Source of the DNA: a virus
Virus record (IMG/VR): IMGVR_UViG_3300031521_001957
Coordinates: 1-38,606 of that record
Length of the DNA stretch: 38,606 bases
Strand: one strand, 5' to 3'
The notes under the pieces were generated by a model, which was not told the DNA's origin, did not search any database, and was given only the letters and a program-made list of their open reading frames with translations. The translations under genes and the position numbers were made by a program. Shown here piece after piece: positions 15,512 through 22,746 of this stretch. Each line of letters opens with the position of its first letter. Position 1 is the first letter of the stretch.

Positions 15512-17202
15512 TAAATCTCGAAAGTATTACTTTTGAAAATTTCCTTGGGTTTGGAAGTCACCCCACTACTATTATTTTAAATAATTTTAAAACTACTTTA
15601 ATTACTGGGCCAAATGGTGCCGGAAAAAGTACATTGATTGATGCGATAAGTTTTTGCTGGTTTAATTCGGCGTTTCGGAAAATAAATAAAGGAACTGTAG
15701 TAAATTCTATTAATGGTAAAAAATGCTTAGTATCTTCTAAATTTTCTATTGGAACTGATAGATATATTGTCAATAGAGGAATTAAACCAAATATTTTTGA
15801 AATCTGGAAAAACGATGTTCTAATAGACCAAAGTGCAGCTAACAAGGATTATCAAAAACTTCTTGAGGAAAATATTCTCGGCCTAAACTATAAATCTTTT
15901 ACGCAGATTTGCATAATGGCTAATGCTGGTTTCCAACCATTTCTTCAACTATCTGCTGCTGACCGCAGAATAATAATTGAAGACTTATTGGATATTAAAA
16001 CTTTTTCAGCAATGTCTAAAATTGCAAAAGAAAAAACCTTACTATTAAGTAGAGATATAATTTCAAATCAATCTTCTATAACGCAATTTAAAGATAAAAT
16101 TGAAACTTTAACTAATTTTATTCAAAAAGTTGAAAATGAAGAAAGGGTTAAAGATGAAGAAACCGATAATAAAATCTATTTGTTGGAAAATGAAATTGGG
16201 GATTTAGAGTGCAAAAATTTGGTATTGAATGCAGATAAGCAAGATTTATATGCAACTATAAATGATGCACCAGAAGTTACTTCAAAAAAGAATGAAGTAA
16301 ATTTAGCTGCCCAAAAACTTTTACATGTAAAAAATTCGTTGATAAGTGAGCATCAGTTTTTAAATAACAATGATGTGTGCCAGACATGCAAACAAGACAT
16401 CTCAAGCGACTTTAAGGCACAAAAAGTAGTTACCCTAAGTGATGCTATAGCAAAACGAGAAAATGCCCTCAAACAGGCTAAAACCACCATTAAATTGTAT
16501 GATGAAAGATTAGCAGAAATTAATAGCACAGTAAATAAAATAAAACTGATTGATTCTGATATTAATGATAATACTGCTCAAATTAAGAATATTAACTGGC
16601 AAATTTCACGCCTACGGAACGATAAGTCAAAACCTATAGTAAGTATAGAAGATGAGCGAAAAATACTTGTAGAGGCTAATAATGGACTATTAAAGGCTAT
16701 TGATGATAAAAATTTACTAATAGAAGAAAGGAATTACCTAGATATTGTAAATATTATGTTGAAGGATAATGGGATTAAGTCGAGTATTGTGAAACAGTAT
16801 GTTCCTATTTTGAATACATTTATCAATTATTATTTAGAAAAAATGGGAATGTTTGTTAAGTTTACTTTCGATGAAAATTTTGGAGATGTTATTCAACTTA
16901 GACATCGCGACAACTTATCGTATAATAATTTGTCGGAAGGTCAAAAACGCAGAGTCGATCTTGCTGTGATTTTCGCATTTAGAAAAATTGCAGAGAGTAA
17001 GAACATCTGCCACACCAACCTAATTTTCTTTGATGATATTTTATCTACAATTGATTGTGATGGCGTAGAATCTATATCTGCAATTTTAGAAACATTTGAA
17101 AATAAAAATGTATTTGTGATATCTCATGAAGAACTTGATGGATTTGAACGAAATATTAAAGTTGCAATGAAAAATAATTATTCAATATTACTTGACAATT
17201 AA
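15508..17202 (+). CDS. 46: recombination endonuclease ATPase subunit gp46 (SbcC/Rad50-like)
   Basis: 564 residues (T4 gp46 is 560). Walker A GPNGAGKST is at 34-42, a Rad50 zinc hook CQTC at 291-294 lies between two coiled-coil arms, the ABC signature is NLSEGQKRRVDLA and Walker B is LIFFDDILSTID. It pairs with gp47 as an ATP-driven end-processing nuclease. All motifs are intact. Confidence 0.96.
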   Translation: MINLESITFENFLGFGSHPTTIILNNFKTTLITGPNGAGKSTLIDAISFCWFNSAFRKINKGTVVNSINGKKCLVSSKFSIGTDRYIVNRGIKPNIFEIWKNDVLIDQSAANKDYQKLLEENILGLNYKSFTQICIMANAGFQPFLQLSAADRRIIIEDLLDIKTFSAMSKIAKEKTLLLSRDIISNQSSITQFKDKIETLTNFIQKVENEERVKDEETDNKIYLLENEIGDLECKNLVLNADKQDLYATINDAPEVTSKKNEVNLAAQKLLHVKNSLISEHQFLNNNDVCQTCKQDISSDFKAQKVVTLSDAIAKRENALKQAKTTIKLYDERLAEINSTVNKIKLIDSDINDNTAQIKNINWQISRLRNDKSKPIVSIEDERKILVEANNGLLKAIDDKNLLIEERNYLDIVNIMLKDNGIKSSIVKQYVPILNTFINYYLEKMGMFVKFTFDENFGDVIQLRHRDNLSYNNLSEGQKRRVDLAVIFAFRKIAESKNICHTNLIFFDDILSTIDCDGVESISAILETFENKNVFVISHEELDGFERNIKVAMKNNYSILLDN

Positions 17203-17219
17203 TGTATCCATGATATACT
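17192..17219 (+). promoter_or_regulatory. sigma70-type promoter
   Basis: TTGACA, 16-bp spacer ending in TGA, TATACT. It overlaps the end of gene 46 and drives the genes at 17251-18189. Confidence 0.82.
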
Positions 17220-17250
17220 AGATGCACAATAAATAAAAGAGGAATAATAA

Positions 17251-17781
17251 ATGTATATTATCGAACGGCAAAATCATGTAAGAGAAAAAATTAGAGAAGC
17301 ATATCCATGTGCTTCAAAATTTGTTTTTGAGCATCTTATTAATGGTTACTTTAGAGTTACTATAGATGTTAATAATAAAACTGTAAACTTACTTGCCGAC
17401 AGTAATGATAGTGTAAAATCTATCTTGGCAAAAATAGGCAAGAATTTAGAAAAGTCTTACAATTTTTTTGCTGAACTAGATTATTTGTGTGAAGGTATAC
17501 CGACAAAAGAGCCAGTTCATCAAGCAGTTGATATCAAATCTACATTGGCAAATTTTAAAGGACTAAATTCTTTATTCAGTGCCGAAGAAGTTGAAAAATC
17601 AAATTTAGAAATAAAAATGATAAGAGCCAATAGAGTTTGGTTGCATGATAATGAAAAAATTTTATATAATACAGCACAGAATAATAAATTTCATGAATTG
17701 GCAAATAAAGTGCGATCAAATCCTCCAAAGGATATTGACAGTGCAATTTTAGAAGCCTATAATAACGCGATGCAGGAATAA
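17251..17781 (+). CDS. protein of unknown function
   Basis: 176 residues, no recognised family. The N-terminal ~75 residues look like one alpha/beta domain (GYFRVTIDVNNKTVNLLADSN) and the rest is helical. RBS AGAGGAA before the ATG. Read from the promoter at 17192, so probably early; it is followed two bases later by a small gene. Confidence 0.65.
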   Translation: MYIIERQNHVREKIREAYPCASKFVFEHLINGYFRVTIDVNNKTVNLLADSNDSVKSILAKIGKNLEKSYNFFAELDYLCEGIPTKEPVHQAVDIKSTLANFKGLNSLFSAEEVEKSNLEIKMIRANRVWLHDNEKILYNTAQNNKFHELANKVRSNPPKDIDSAILEAYNNAMQE

Positions 17782-17783
17782 GT

Positions 17784-17990
17784 ATGTTAGATGACCAATA
17801 TTGGATAAATTATGATCGTGAGACTGATAGGTTAGCCCGTGAATTAGAATATAAATTTAACTCACCAAAATATAATAATGACGCAGCTTCATGCTGTAGT
17901 GAGATGTTTGATTTGATGTTTAAAAGAGAATCTGCTAAAGAAATAATACAGTCAATTTATAGAAACTTGGAGATAAAAAATGATGCCTAA
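17784..17990 (+). CDS. small protein of unknown function
   Basis: A 68-residue, mostly helical, charged protein with two adjacent Cys (ASCCSEMFDLMF). It has an RBS (CAGGAATAAGT) at the end of the preceding gene and overlaps the next gene by 11 bases. Confidence 0.6.
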   Translation: MLDDQYWINYDRETDRLARELEYKFNSPKYNNDAASCCSEMFDLMFKRESAKEIIQSIYRNLEIKNDA

Positions 17991-18189
17991 TTCAAGACCA
18001 GAAAATTCAAAGTATTTTCACATAAGTGGATATATGATGCACAAAGATTTAATATATATTATCCCTACCATTTTGGTTGATCTTAACCCATTGAATGGAG
18101 ATATTATTCATATCAGAATTCATATTTTTAGGTTGGTATTACAATTAGAATTCTTTGGAAAAACTAAAAAGAAAGGATGGTTGGCTTAA
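17980..18189 (+). CDS. small protein of unknown function
   Basis: 69 residues, supported by GGAG 7 bases before the ATG. It is rich in Ile and Leu with His/Arg between (DIIHIRIHIFRLVLQLEFF), suggesting a long beta hairpin. Its stop codon overlaps the stop of the converging gene 16 by four bases. Confidence 0.55.
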   Translation: MMPNSRPENSKYFHISGYMMHKDLIYIIPTILVDLNPLNGDIIHIRIHIFRLVLQLEFFGKTKKKGWLA

Positions 18190-18578
18190 TCTTTTTTGGC
18201 AGACATTTCAGCTACAAGCTTTGATAACTCCTGGGTGCTACCATTAAAAATATTTTGAGTAGCGTGAATAACCTTAGCATTATCTGTTATATTACTAGAC
18301 TCAGAAGTGCCATTAACCATATTTGATTTGGTTTTGTGTACTTCTAGTTGTCTCATATTCAAATCTGATACGGCTTTTAATAATGTGGCGAACGACTCGA
18401 TGGTTCTTGGCGTTCCTTCAGTTGCACATAATATCTCAAGTGCCACTCCTAATCCAACATTGCCCATATCAATAAGCTTATCTAAATTTTCCGAAGTTTT
18501 GGTAAATTTATCCTCAAGTTCTGGCGAAATTGCCGCCACTCTTTTATTTTCAAGTTTACTAATCTCTTTATTCGTCAT
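18186..18578 (-). CDS. 16: terminase small subunit gp16-like
   Basis: 130 residues. The order EILCATEGTPRTIESFATLLKAVSDLNMRQLEVHK ... ATQNIFNGSTQEL (quoted in parts: FATLLKAV, LEVHKTK, IFNGSTQELSKL) follows T4 gp16 closely (SPRHMEVFATLMGQM, LKLHKDM, TVFMGSPTELM). gp16 binds DNA and regulates the large terminase gp17 during packaging. T4 gp16 is 164 residues; the N-terminal part is shorter here. It is alone on the minus strand with its own late promoter, away from any gene 17 in this window. Confidence 0.82.
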   Translation of the reverse strand: MTNKEISKLENKRVAAISPELEDKFTKTSENLDKLIDMGNVGLGVALEILCATEGTPRTIESFATLLKAVSDLNMRQLEVHKTKSNMVNGTSESSNITDNAKVIHATQNIFNGSTQELSKLVAEMSAKKD

Positions 18579-18602
18579 GGAATTTCTCCTATTGTATATT
18601 AC

Positions 18603-18610
18603 TATTTATA
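18603..18610 (-). promoter_or_regulatory. T4-type late promoter for gene 16
   Basis: TATAAATAGTAATATAC on the minus strand, 25 bases before the gene 16 ATG and followed by an AGGAGA RBS. Confidence 0.85.
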
Positions 18611-18622
18611 CGAAAAATTTAG

Positions 18623-18630
18623 TATAAATA
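18623..18630 (+). promoter_or_regulatory. T4-type late promoter, divergent from gene 16 promoter
   Basis: TATAAATATTAGTATAC, 28 bases before a 42-residue ORF. It lies back to back with the gene 16 promoter, only 12 bases away. Confidence 0.7.
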
Positions 18631-18657
18631 TTAGTATACTATCCATTAAGGAATCTT

Positions 18658-18786
18658 ATGAAAAAGAGTTATAAATGTATTCCGCATCGGTTAAATTGGC
18701 ATCCCCGATATTTTAAATGCACTTGTACCTTTATTTGGAGTACACCAGCATATAAAATAAAGGTTGACAAACGTAAAAAAGCCTGA
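18658..18786 (+). CDS. 42-residue basic protein with possible zinc site
   Basis: MKKSYKCIPHRLNWHPRYFK at the start, then CTCTF. Cys7, His10, His15, Cys21 and Cys23 could bind zinc. RBS AAGGAA is 5 bases before the ATG, with a late promoter upstream. The end of the gene contains the -35 box of the next promoter (18764). Function unknown. Confidence 0.6.
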   Translation: MKKSYKCIPHRLNWHPRYFKCTCTFIWSTPAYKIKVDKRKKA

Positions 18787-18792
18787 TATAAT
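18764..18792 (+). promoter_or_regulatory. sigma70-type promoter inside the 3' end of a small gene
   Basis: TTGACA, 17-bp spacer ending in TGA, TATAAT. Perfect consensus with extended -10. It drives the small genes from 18825 onwards. Confidence 0.88.
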
Positions 18793-18824
18793 ATATTATC
18801 ATTAAACAAATTAGGAGTGATTCA

Positions 18825-18950
18825 ATGAAAATTTTAGAAGTGGTTGTAAATGCAGTAAGTGTATTTGTTGGTTCTGGGGTAGTTGTTTTAAATACATATT
18901 ATCAATATTTGAAAGAACTTATTCTTAAATCTATAATGGAAATTAAATAA
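18825..18950 (+). CDS. 41-residue single-pass membrane protein
   Basis: MKILEVVVNAVSVFVGSGVV at the N-terminus forms one membrane helix (residues ~4-24), followed by a short Lys/Glu tail. AGGAG lies 8 bases before the ATG and a strong promoter is just upstream. Small early phage membrane proteins often act on the host envelope or on superinfection; nothing more specific can be read. Confidence 0.6.
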   Translation: MKILEVVVNAVSVFVGSGVVVLNTYYQYLKELILKSIMEIK

Positions 18951-18960
18951 GGAGAATATA

Positions 18961-19191
18961 ATGGTAGAAACAATTAGTCATTGGCAAATACAAATAAGTG
19001 ATCCACAGCGTTCATATAAATCAACAAAGGACATACATATATTAGCACCCGAAATGATTGATGCTGTCACAAAAGTACAAGAGCTTTATCCAAATGCGCG
19101 GCTTTTTACGTGTATTCATAATGGTACATTTGAAGGAGATTTATATGTAAGACCCAAAAATGCGCTTTTAGAAATTGATCTTATTGATTAG
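18961..19191 (+). CDS. small protein of unknown function
   Basis: 76 residues, alpha/beta, no recognised domain. RBS AAGGAGAAT is 4 bases before the ATG. It sits between the small membrane protein and a zinc-ribbon protein in the same early operon. Confidence 0.6.
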   Translation: MVETISHWQIQISDPQRSYKSTKDIHILAPEMIDAVTKVQELYPNARLFTCIHNGTFEGDLYVRPKNALLEIDLID

Positions 19192-19200
19192 GAGAATAAA

Positions 19201-19470
19201 ATGCTATATGTATATACTTGTAAAAATTGTGGAGATATTTTCGAAGTAAAATGTAAACTTGATGAAAGATTAGATGCGCTTGAGCAGCCTTGTGAAAATT
19301 GTTTGGCGGAAGGAAGTATTGAGCAGATGATGACTGTTCCTCATTATATTGATGCACATAAAACTATGCATGGGAAAAAGGTTGATGAGGGCTTCCGTGA
19401 CGTACTGCGTCAGGTGCATAAGAATACACCAGGATCAACCTTAGATCAATCTGTTGGATATCGCCTATGA
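19201..19470 (+). CDS. FmdB-like zinc-ribbon protein
   Basis: 89 residues. YTCKNCGDIFEV and CENCLAEGSIEQMM form an FmdB/CxxC-type zinc ribbon (residues ~5-45), followed by a conserved-looking tail (AHKTMHGKKVDEGFRDVLRQVHK) that I associate with phage versions. FmdB-type ribbons are often regulatory nucleic-acid binders, but the role is not established. RBS TAGGAGAA. The last four bases overlap the HNH gene. Confidence 0.72.
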   Translation: MLYVYTCKNCGDIFEVKCKLDERLDALEQPCENCLAEGSIEQMMTVPHYIDAHKTMHGKKVDEGFRDVLRQVHKNTPGSTLDQSVGYRL

Positions 19471-20222
19471 CAGAAGAAATAATAATTTTAGTTAAAATTT
19501 GCACAAAATGTGGCTTGGAAAAGCCACATTGTGAGTTTTATAAAGACAATCAAAAGAAAGATAAACTGGATAGTTCGTGCAAGTGTTGTAGATCGTTTAC
19601 TAATTTACAATGGAGGGTAGATAACCCAGAAAAAATTAAGGAGTGTGGATCAAAATGGAGGGCTGAAAATCCAGAAAGGAAAAGAGAATCTAATTTAAAA
19701 TATTATGAGGAAAATAAGGAGCAAGTGTTAGCAACAAATAAAAAGTGGAGAGATGTTAATCCAGAAAAAGTAAAAGAATATCATGAAAAATGGAATGCTG
19801 CTAATCCGGAAAAAGTAAAACTAATAAAATCAACATGGAACAAAAAGAATCCAAATTATAATAGAGATAAATGTGATAAAGATGCTTTATATAAATTAAA
19901 AGGTAATATCAGGAAACTTATATATAAAGCTATCACTAGAGGTGGGTATACAAAAGACCAACACGCTTATATATACTTAGGTTGCGAATATGAAGAATTT
20001 ATGATTAATATAGAATCCCAATTTACAGAAGGGATGTCTTGGGATAATTATGGTAAATGGCATCTTGATCACACATATCCCGTTTCAAGAGCAGTAGATG
20101 AAGAACATTTGATTGCACTTAACCATTACACAAACTTCCAACCACTATGGGCTGAAGATAATATAAGAAAAGGAAACAAACTTCCAGAAGAATTATTTAA
20201 TATAAATACTTGTATAGATTAA
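19467..20222 (+). CDS. HNH homing endonuclease with Zn finger and NPEK repeats
   Basis: 251 residues. The N-terminal zinc finger (CTKCG and CKCC, residues 12-39) is followed by several ~16-residue repeats (WR..NPEK.KE..) that form a charged helical DNA-binding spacer. The HNH nuclease is at the C-terminus: WHLDHTYPVSRA, LNHYTNFQPLWAEDNIRKGNK. The catalytic His is in LDHTYP. The start overlaps the zinc-ribbon gene by ATGA. The last codons (EELFNIN) are the same bases as the late promoter at 20201, so the gene ends inside a promoter for its neighbour. Confidence 0.92.
   Translation: MTEEIIILVKICTKCGLEKPHCEFYKDNQKKDKLDSSCKCCRSFTNLQWRVDNPEKIKECGSKWRAENPERKRESNLKYYEENKEQVLATNKKWRDVNPEKVKEYHEKWNAANPEKVKLIKSTWNKKNPNYNRDKCDKDALYKLKGNIRKLIYKAITRGGYTKDQHAYIYLGCEYEEFMINIESQFTEGMSWDNYGKWHLDHTYPVSRAVDEEHLIALNHYTNFQPLWAEDNIRKGNKLPEELFNINTCID
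20201..20208 (+). promoter_or_regulatory. T4-type late promoter embedded in HNH gene 3' end
   Basis: TATAAATACTTGTATAG, 34 bases before ATG 20242. The surrounding 22 bases (20187-20208) are identical to 1439-1460 upstream of gene 21. Confidence 0.8.
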
Positions 20223-20241
20223 ATAATTATAGGAAATATTT

Positions 20242-20877
20242 ATGAAGAATTTTAAATTGTATTTGAGGGACATGCAAACTGGTAAGATAGGGGCAGATAA
20301 TCCCAACATAAATGCCCCAAATGTGCATCGCAAGGTTTTACAATATAAGGTAAAAGACTTGCGGCGCGGAATTTGGCAAGCCTGGCGTACCCGCTTCAGA
20401 AAAAATAAGCTTTATAACCCAAAAAGATATTTAAACCGTATATCAAATAAAATTAAGGAGGAAAAAATGGTATTTAGTTTTAAATCTTTTTTGAATGAAG
20501 TTGACAATTCTAGTAGAGATGTATTAGATACACACATGGGTAGGAAATTAATTTCCACAGTGCATTCAAAGGAACGTACAGAAGAAAGAGATGCAAACGA
20601 AGATATAGTAAAGCACATCTTCAAAAAAGGTGTTGAGCATTTGGCAAAAAATGGCGCGAAGTATGGAAAGAATGAACATTTTGTTGTAACTTCTAAAAAA
20701 CATAATAGGAGTGCAGCGTTTCATTATAGACCAGATAATAAAAGTACAAATGAGAATAAAAGCCACTGGATTCATACGTCTACTTTCCCAAAAGGAGAGC
20801 ATTATTGTAATAGAGACTGTAAGCCAATTAGGGTAGAAAGTATCGAAATAGATTATATTTTAATAGAAGTAGAATAG
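20242..20877 (+). CDS. late protein with possible capsid-targeting N-terminus and internal start
   Basis: 211 residues; no family recognised. The N-terminal part (MKNFKLYLRDMQ, then basic GIWQAWRTRFRKNK) is followed by an internal ATG at 20467 with a very strong RBS, which would give a 135-residue second product. That product begins MVFSFKSFLNE, resembling T4 capsid-targeting sequences, and L9-N10-E11 fits gp21 cleavage. The C-terminal domain is rich in His, Lys and Cys (HSKERTEERDANEDIVKHIF, HYCNRDCKPIRVES). Late promoter upstream at 20201. It may be a packaged, injected internal protein; this is inference. Confidence 0.65.
   Translation: MKNFKLYLRDMQTGKIGADNPNINAPNVHRKVLQYKVKDLRRGIWQAWRTRFRKNKLYNPKRYLNRISNKIKEEKMVFSFKSFLNEVDNSSRDVLDTHMGRKLISTVHSKERTEERDANEDIVKHIFKKGVEHLAKNGAKYGKNEHFVVTSKKHNRSAAFHYRPDNKSTNENKSHWIHTSTFPKGEHYCNRDCKPIRVESIEIDYILIEVE
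20455..20469 (+). promoter_or_regulatory. strong internal ribosome binding site
   Basis: AAGGAGG, 5 bases, ATG at 20467, in frame with the surrounding 211-residue gene. It is one of the strongest Shine-Dalgarno sequences in the window, so a shorter 135-residue protein is very likely made and may be the main product. Confidence 0.75.
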
Positions 20878-20890
20878 GAGCAATACTAAC

Positions 20891-21205
20891 ATGGCAACAA
20901 AAGAGGAATTAATAGCAACAGCAATAGCTACTTTAAATGAGTTAAATACAGCAGAAACAGACGCATATGTAATAGGCTATGAAGCTGGATATGCTGCCGC
21001 CACTCAACATGCCGCCCAAGCCGCTGCTGCAATATATACATTTACTGCCAATCAGTTTATAACATCAATGGGAGCATATATTAATACTGTAACTACATCA
21101 GCATTACAAAATCCAATAAATGTAAGTACGACTATCTATGATGAAATAATGGGGCATTTTGAAGAAAGTAAAGAAATTTATTTAAATAGTTTGACAACAC
21201 CATAA
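20891..21205 (+). CDS. Ala-rich helical protein of unknown function
   Basis: 104 residues with an Ala-rich helical middle (YAAATQHAAQAAAAIYTFTA) that could be a coiled-coil or amphipathic helix. An early TLNEL (L15-N16-E17) may be another gp21 site. RBS AGGAG. It follows the late gene at 20242 by 13 bases, so it is probably late too. Its 3' end contains the -35 box of the next promoter. Confidence 0.6.
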   Translation: MATKEELIATAIATLNELNTAETDAYVIGYEAGYAAATQHAAQAAAAIYTFTANQFITSMGAYINTVTTSALQNPINVSTTIYDEIMGHFEESKEIYLNSLTTP

Positions 21206-21219
21206 AAGGCTGATATAAT
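21191..21219 (+). promoter_or_regulatory. sigma70-type promoter for candidate structured RNA and endolysin operon
   Basis: TTGACA, 17-bp spacer ending in TGA, TATAAT; perfect consensus. Transcription would start near 21226, leaving a leader of about 160 bases before the first ATG, much longer than for the other promoters of the window. Confidence 0.88.
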
Positions 21220-21225
21220 ATTGCC

Positions 21226-21361
21226 ATAATTTAAAAAGTAGCGAGACTCAGAACTACTCTAAAATAACTTTGAGCAAGGAACAAGACACAGCAACACCGT
21301 GTAGAATAACGGACAGAGCCTTTCTGAACAATACTGTCGGAGGATATCGTACCCTCCATTT
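21226..21361 (+). ncRNA. candidate structured RNA or 5' leader element
   Basis: About 135 bases without an ORF, less AT-rich than the rest. Possible helices on the plus strand: GTAG/CTAC (near 21240-21260), CTCA/TGAG (around 21248-21275), CCGT/ACGG (near 21298-21312), CAGA/TCTG and GACAG/CTGTC (21313-21341) and GGAGG/CCTCC (21341-21359). It lies between a perfect promoter and a gene start. I do not recognise a known riboswitch, ribozyme or tRNA. It could be a small RNA or a leader that controls the lysis genes. Confidence 0.5.
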
Positions 21362-21384
21362 ATTTAATTAACTTAAAGAGAGAT

Positions 21385-21588
21385 ATGAACAATTCAAAAA
21401 AGATAATCGAACAACCCAACTTTGTATTGAAGCAATCAGCAGGAAGGGAAAAGAAATCAAATAAAGACAGAAAATATTGCAATGATGGATTGCGAATTGT
21501 CGAGAATATATATAACCCCAATGTAAAGTATGGAATTAATTCTTTAGTGGAAGAGGCATTGGATGAATATGAAGATTTTGGTGAATGA
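21385..21588 (+). CDS. small basic protein of unknown function
   Basis: 67 residues, Lys/Asn-rich and basic at the N-terminus, acidic at the C-terminus (LVEEALDEYEDFGE). RBS AAAGAGAG before the ATG. First gene after the long leader; overlaps the next gene by ATGA. Confidence 0.58.
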   Translation: MNNSKKIIEQPNFVLKQSAGREKKSNKDRKYCNDGLRIVENIYNPNVKYGINSLVEEALDEYEDFGE

Positions 21589-21761
21589 TTATGCGAGCAA
21601 AAGATGAACCTCCGTCGAGAGAATCAAATTATACAAGAAAATCATTTGATTTAATGTCATGTTGGGCTGAAATTGATGATGTGAGTAATCCAATAGATTA
21701 TAGCAGTTATGATGAATATATTCGAATTTTAAGAGAATCTGGAAAGGTGGATGAATTATGA
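21585..21761 (+). CDS. small protein of unknown function
   Basis: 58 residues (MIMRAKDEPPSRESNYTRKS at the start); a second ATG at 21591 is an alternative start. No recognised domain. ATGA overlaps at both ends show it belongs to a coupled four-gene operon ending with the endolysin. Confidence 0.55.
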   Translation: MIMRAKDEPPSRESNYTRKSFDLMSCWAEIDDVSNPIDYSSYDEYIRILRESGKVDEL

Positions 21762-21979
21762 CAAATTTTATTGTTGATGTTTTAGAATATTGTGAAAGTA
21801 TTAATATTGAGGTTGATTATTTTAGTAATATTAGCAATGTGATTGATATATGCGGCGATATTACACTAGATCAAATTGGTGGTATATATGAATATTTTAA
21901 AGATGAGTACCCAGATATTGTAATACAATTTAGAAATGATATGCAATATATGTTTAGAATTTATAAGGATAAACTATGA
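21758..21979 (+). CDS. small acidic protein of unknown function
   Basis: 73 residues, acidic, alpha/beta, no recognised domain and no membrane segment, so not an obvious holin. GAAAGGTGG lies upstream of its ATG. It overlaps the endolysin gene by ATGA. Confidence 0.58.
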   Translation: MTNFIVDVLEYCESINIEVDYFSNISNVIDICGDITLDQIGGIYEYFKDEYPDIVIQFRNDMQYMFRIYKDKL

Positions 21980-22617
21980 AAAATTATTTAATTGAATTTC
22001 AAAAGGCAAATGGATTAATTGCCGATGGTGTTGTTGGAAAAACTACCGCAAAAGTTTTGATGGATAAATTGGGAATTGTTTCAGCGTTCAAATTCGCCCA
22101 TTTTATCGGACAATGTGAGCATGAAAGTAAGTTTACTGCTGCCAGAGAAAATATGAATTATTCGGCAGATGCGCTGAAGAAACTATTTGGAAAATATTTT
22201 AAAGGTGTTGATATAAAAGAATATGCGCGACAGCCAGAGAAAATTGCAAATAGAATTTATGCAAATCGTATGAATAATGGGGATGAAGAAAGTTGTGAAG
22301 GTTGGAAATATAGAGGTGTAGGTCCTCTGCAATTGACTGGCAAAAGTAATATACAAACATATCTTAAAAGTGTTGGATTACCTTTAGATACTGATCCAGA
22401 AGTTTTATTAGAACCAGAACACTACTTCCGTACTGCAAAATGGTTTTTTGATGCAAATAATGTATGGGAGTATTGTGTTGCTGGTAAACAAGCAATATAT
22501 GATGTTTCAAGAATAATAAATCTTGGTAATGTTAAATCGCAAGGTGTACCGTTAGGAATCGAAGAGCGAATATCATTGACAAATAAATATTTAACGGTAT
22601 TAGGGTACAAAAAATAA
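21976..22617 (+). CDS. endolysin: peptidoglycan-binding plus GH19 chitinase-like domain
   Basis: 213 residues. Residues 4-32 (LIEFQKANGLIADGVVGKTT) are a short peptidoglycan-binding (PGB_1) domain; residues ~38-210 are a glycoside hydrolase family 19 domain with the catalytic Glu in CEHES (E50), ENMNYSADALKKLF and YRGVGPLQLTG. In phages such proteins cleave peptidoglycan for lysis. There is no signal peptide, so it needs a holin or other exit. It is followed by a terminator. Expression looks sigma70-driven rather than from a late promoter. Confidence 0.9.
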   Translation: MKNYLIEFQKANGLIADGVVGKTTAKVLMDKLGIVSAFKFAHFIGQCEHESKFTAARENMNYSADALKKLFGKYFKGVDIKEYARQPEKIANRIYANRMNNGDEESCEGWKYRGVGPLQLTGKSNIQTYLKSVGLPLDTDPEVLLEPEHYFRTAKWFFDANNVWEYCVAGKQAIYDVSRIINLGNVKSQGVPLGIEERISLTNKYLTVLGYKK

Positions 22618-22629
22618 TAAAAACTTAAC

Positions 22630-22675
22630 AATCCTCAAAACAAGTTTATAGTCTAAACTTCTATGGGGATTTTTT
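22630..22675 (+). terminator. rho-independent terminator after endolysin gene
   Basis: Outer stem AATCC/GGATT and inner stem AAGTTTA/TAAACTT, followed by a T run (ATTTTTTA). Confidence 0.75.
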
Positions 22676-22689
22676 ATGGGTAAAATTTC

Positions 22690-22717
22690 TTGACAAGTAT
22701 TAGAAATATGATATACT
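22690..22717 (+). promoter_or_regulatory. sigma70-type promoter for ppnN-like gene
   Basis: TTGACA, 16-bp spacer ending in TGA, TATACT; 29 bases before the start of the PpnN-like gene. Confidence 0.85.
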
Positions 22718-22746
22718 ATTACCTACAATAAAAATTAGGAAATATA

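Noticed and set aside
19600-19860. Repeated NPEK segments of the HNH gene as a CRISPR-like or tandem DNA repeat
   Set aside because: The repeats are protein-level, in frame and diverged in DNA; there are no regular spacers.
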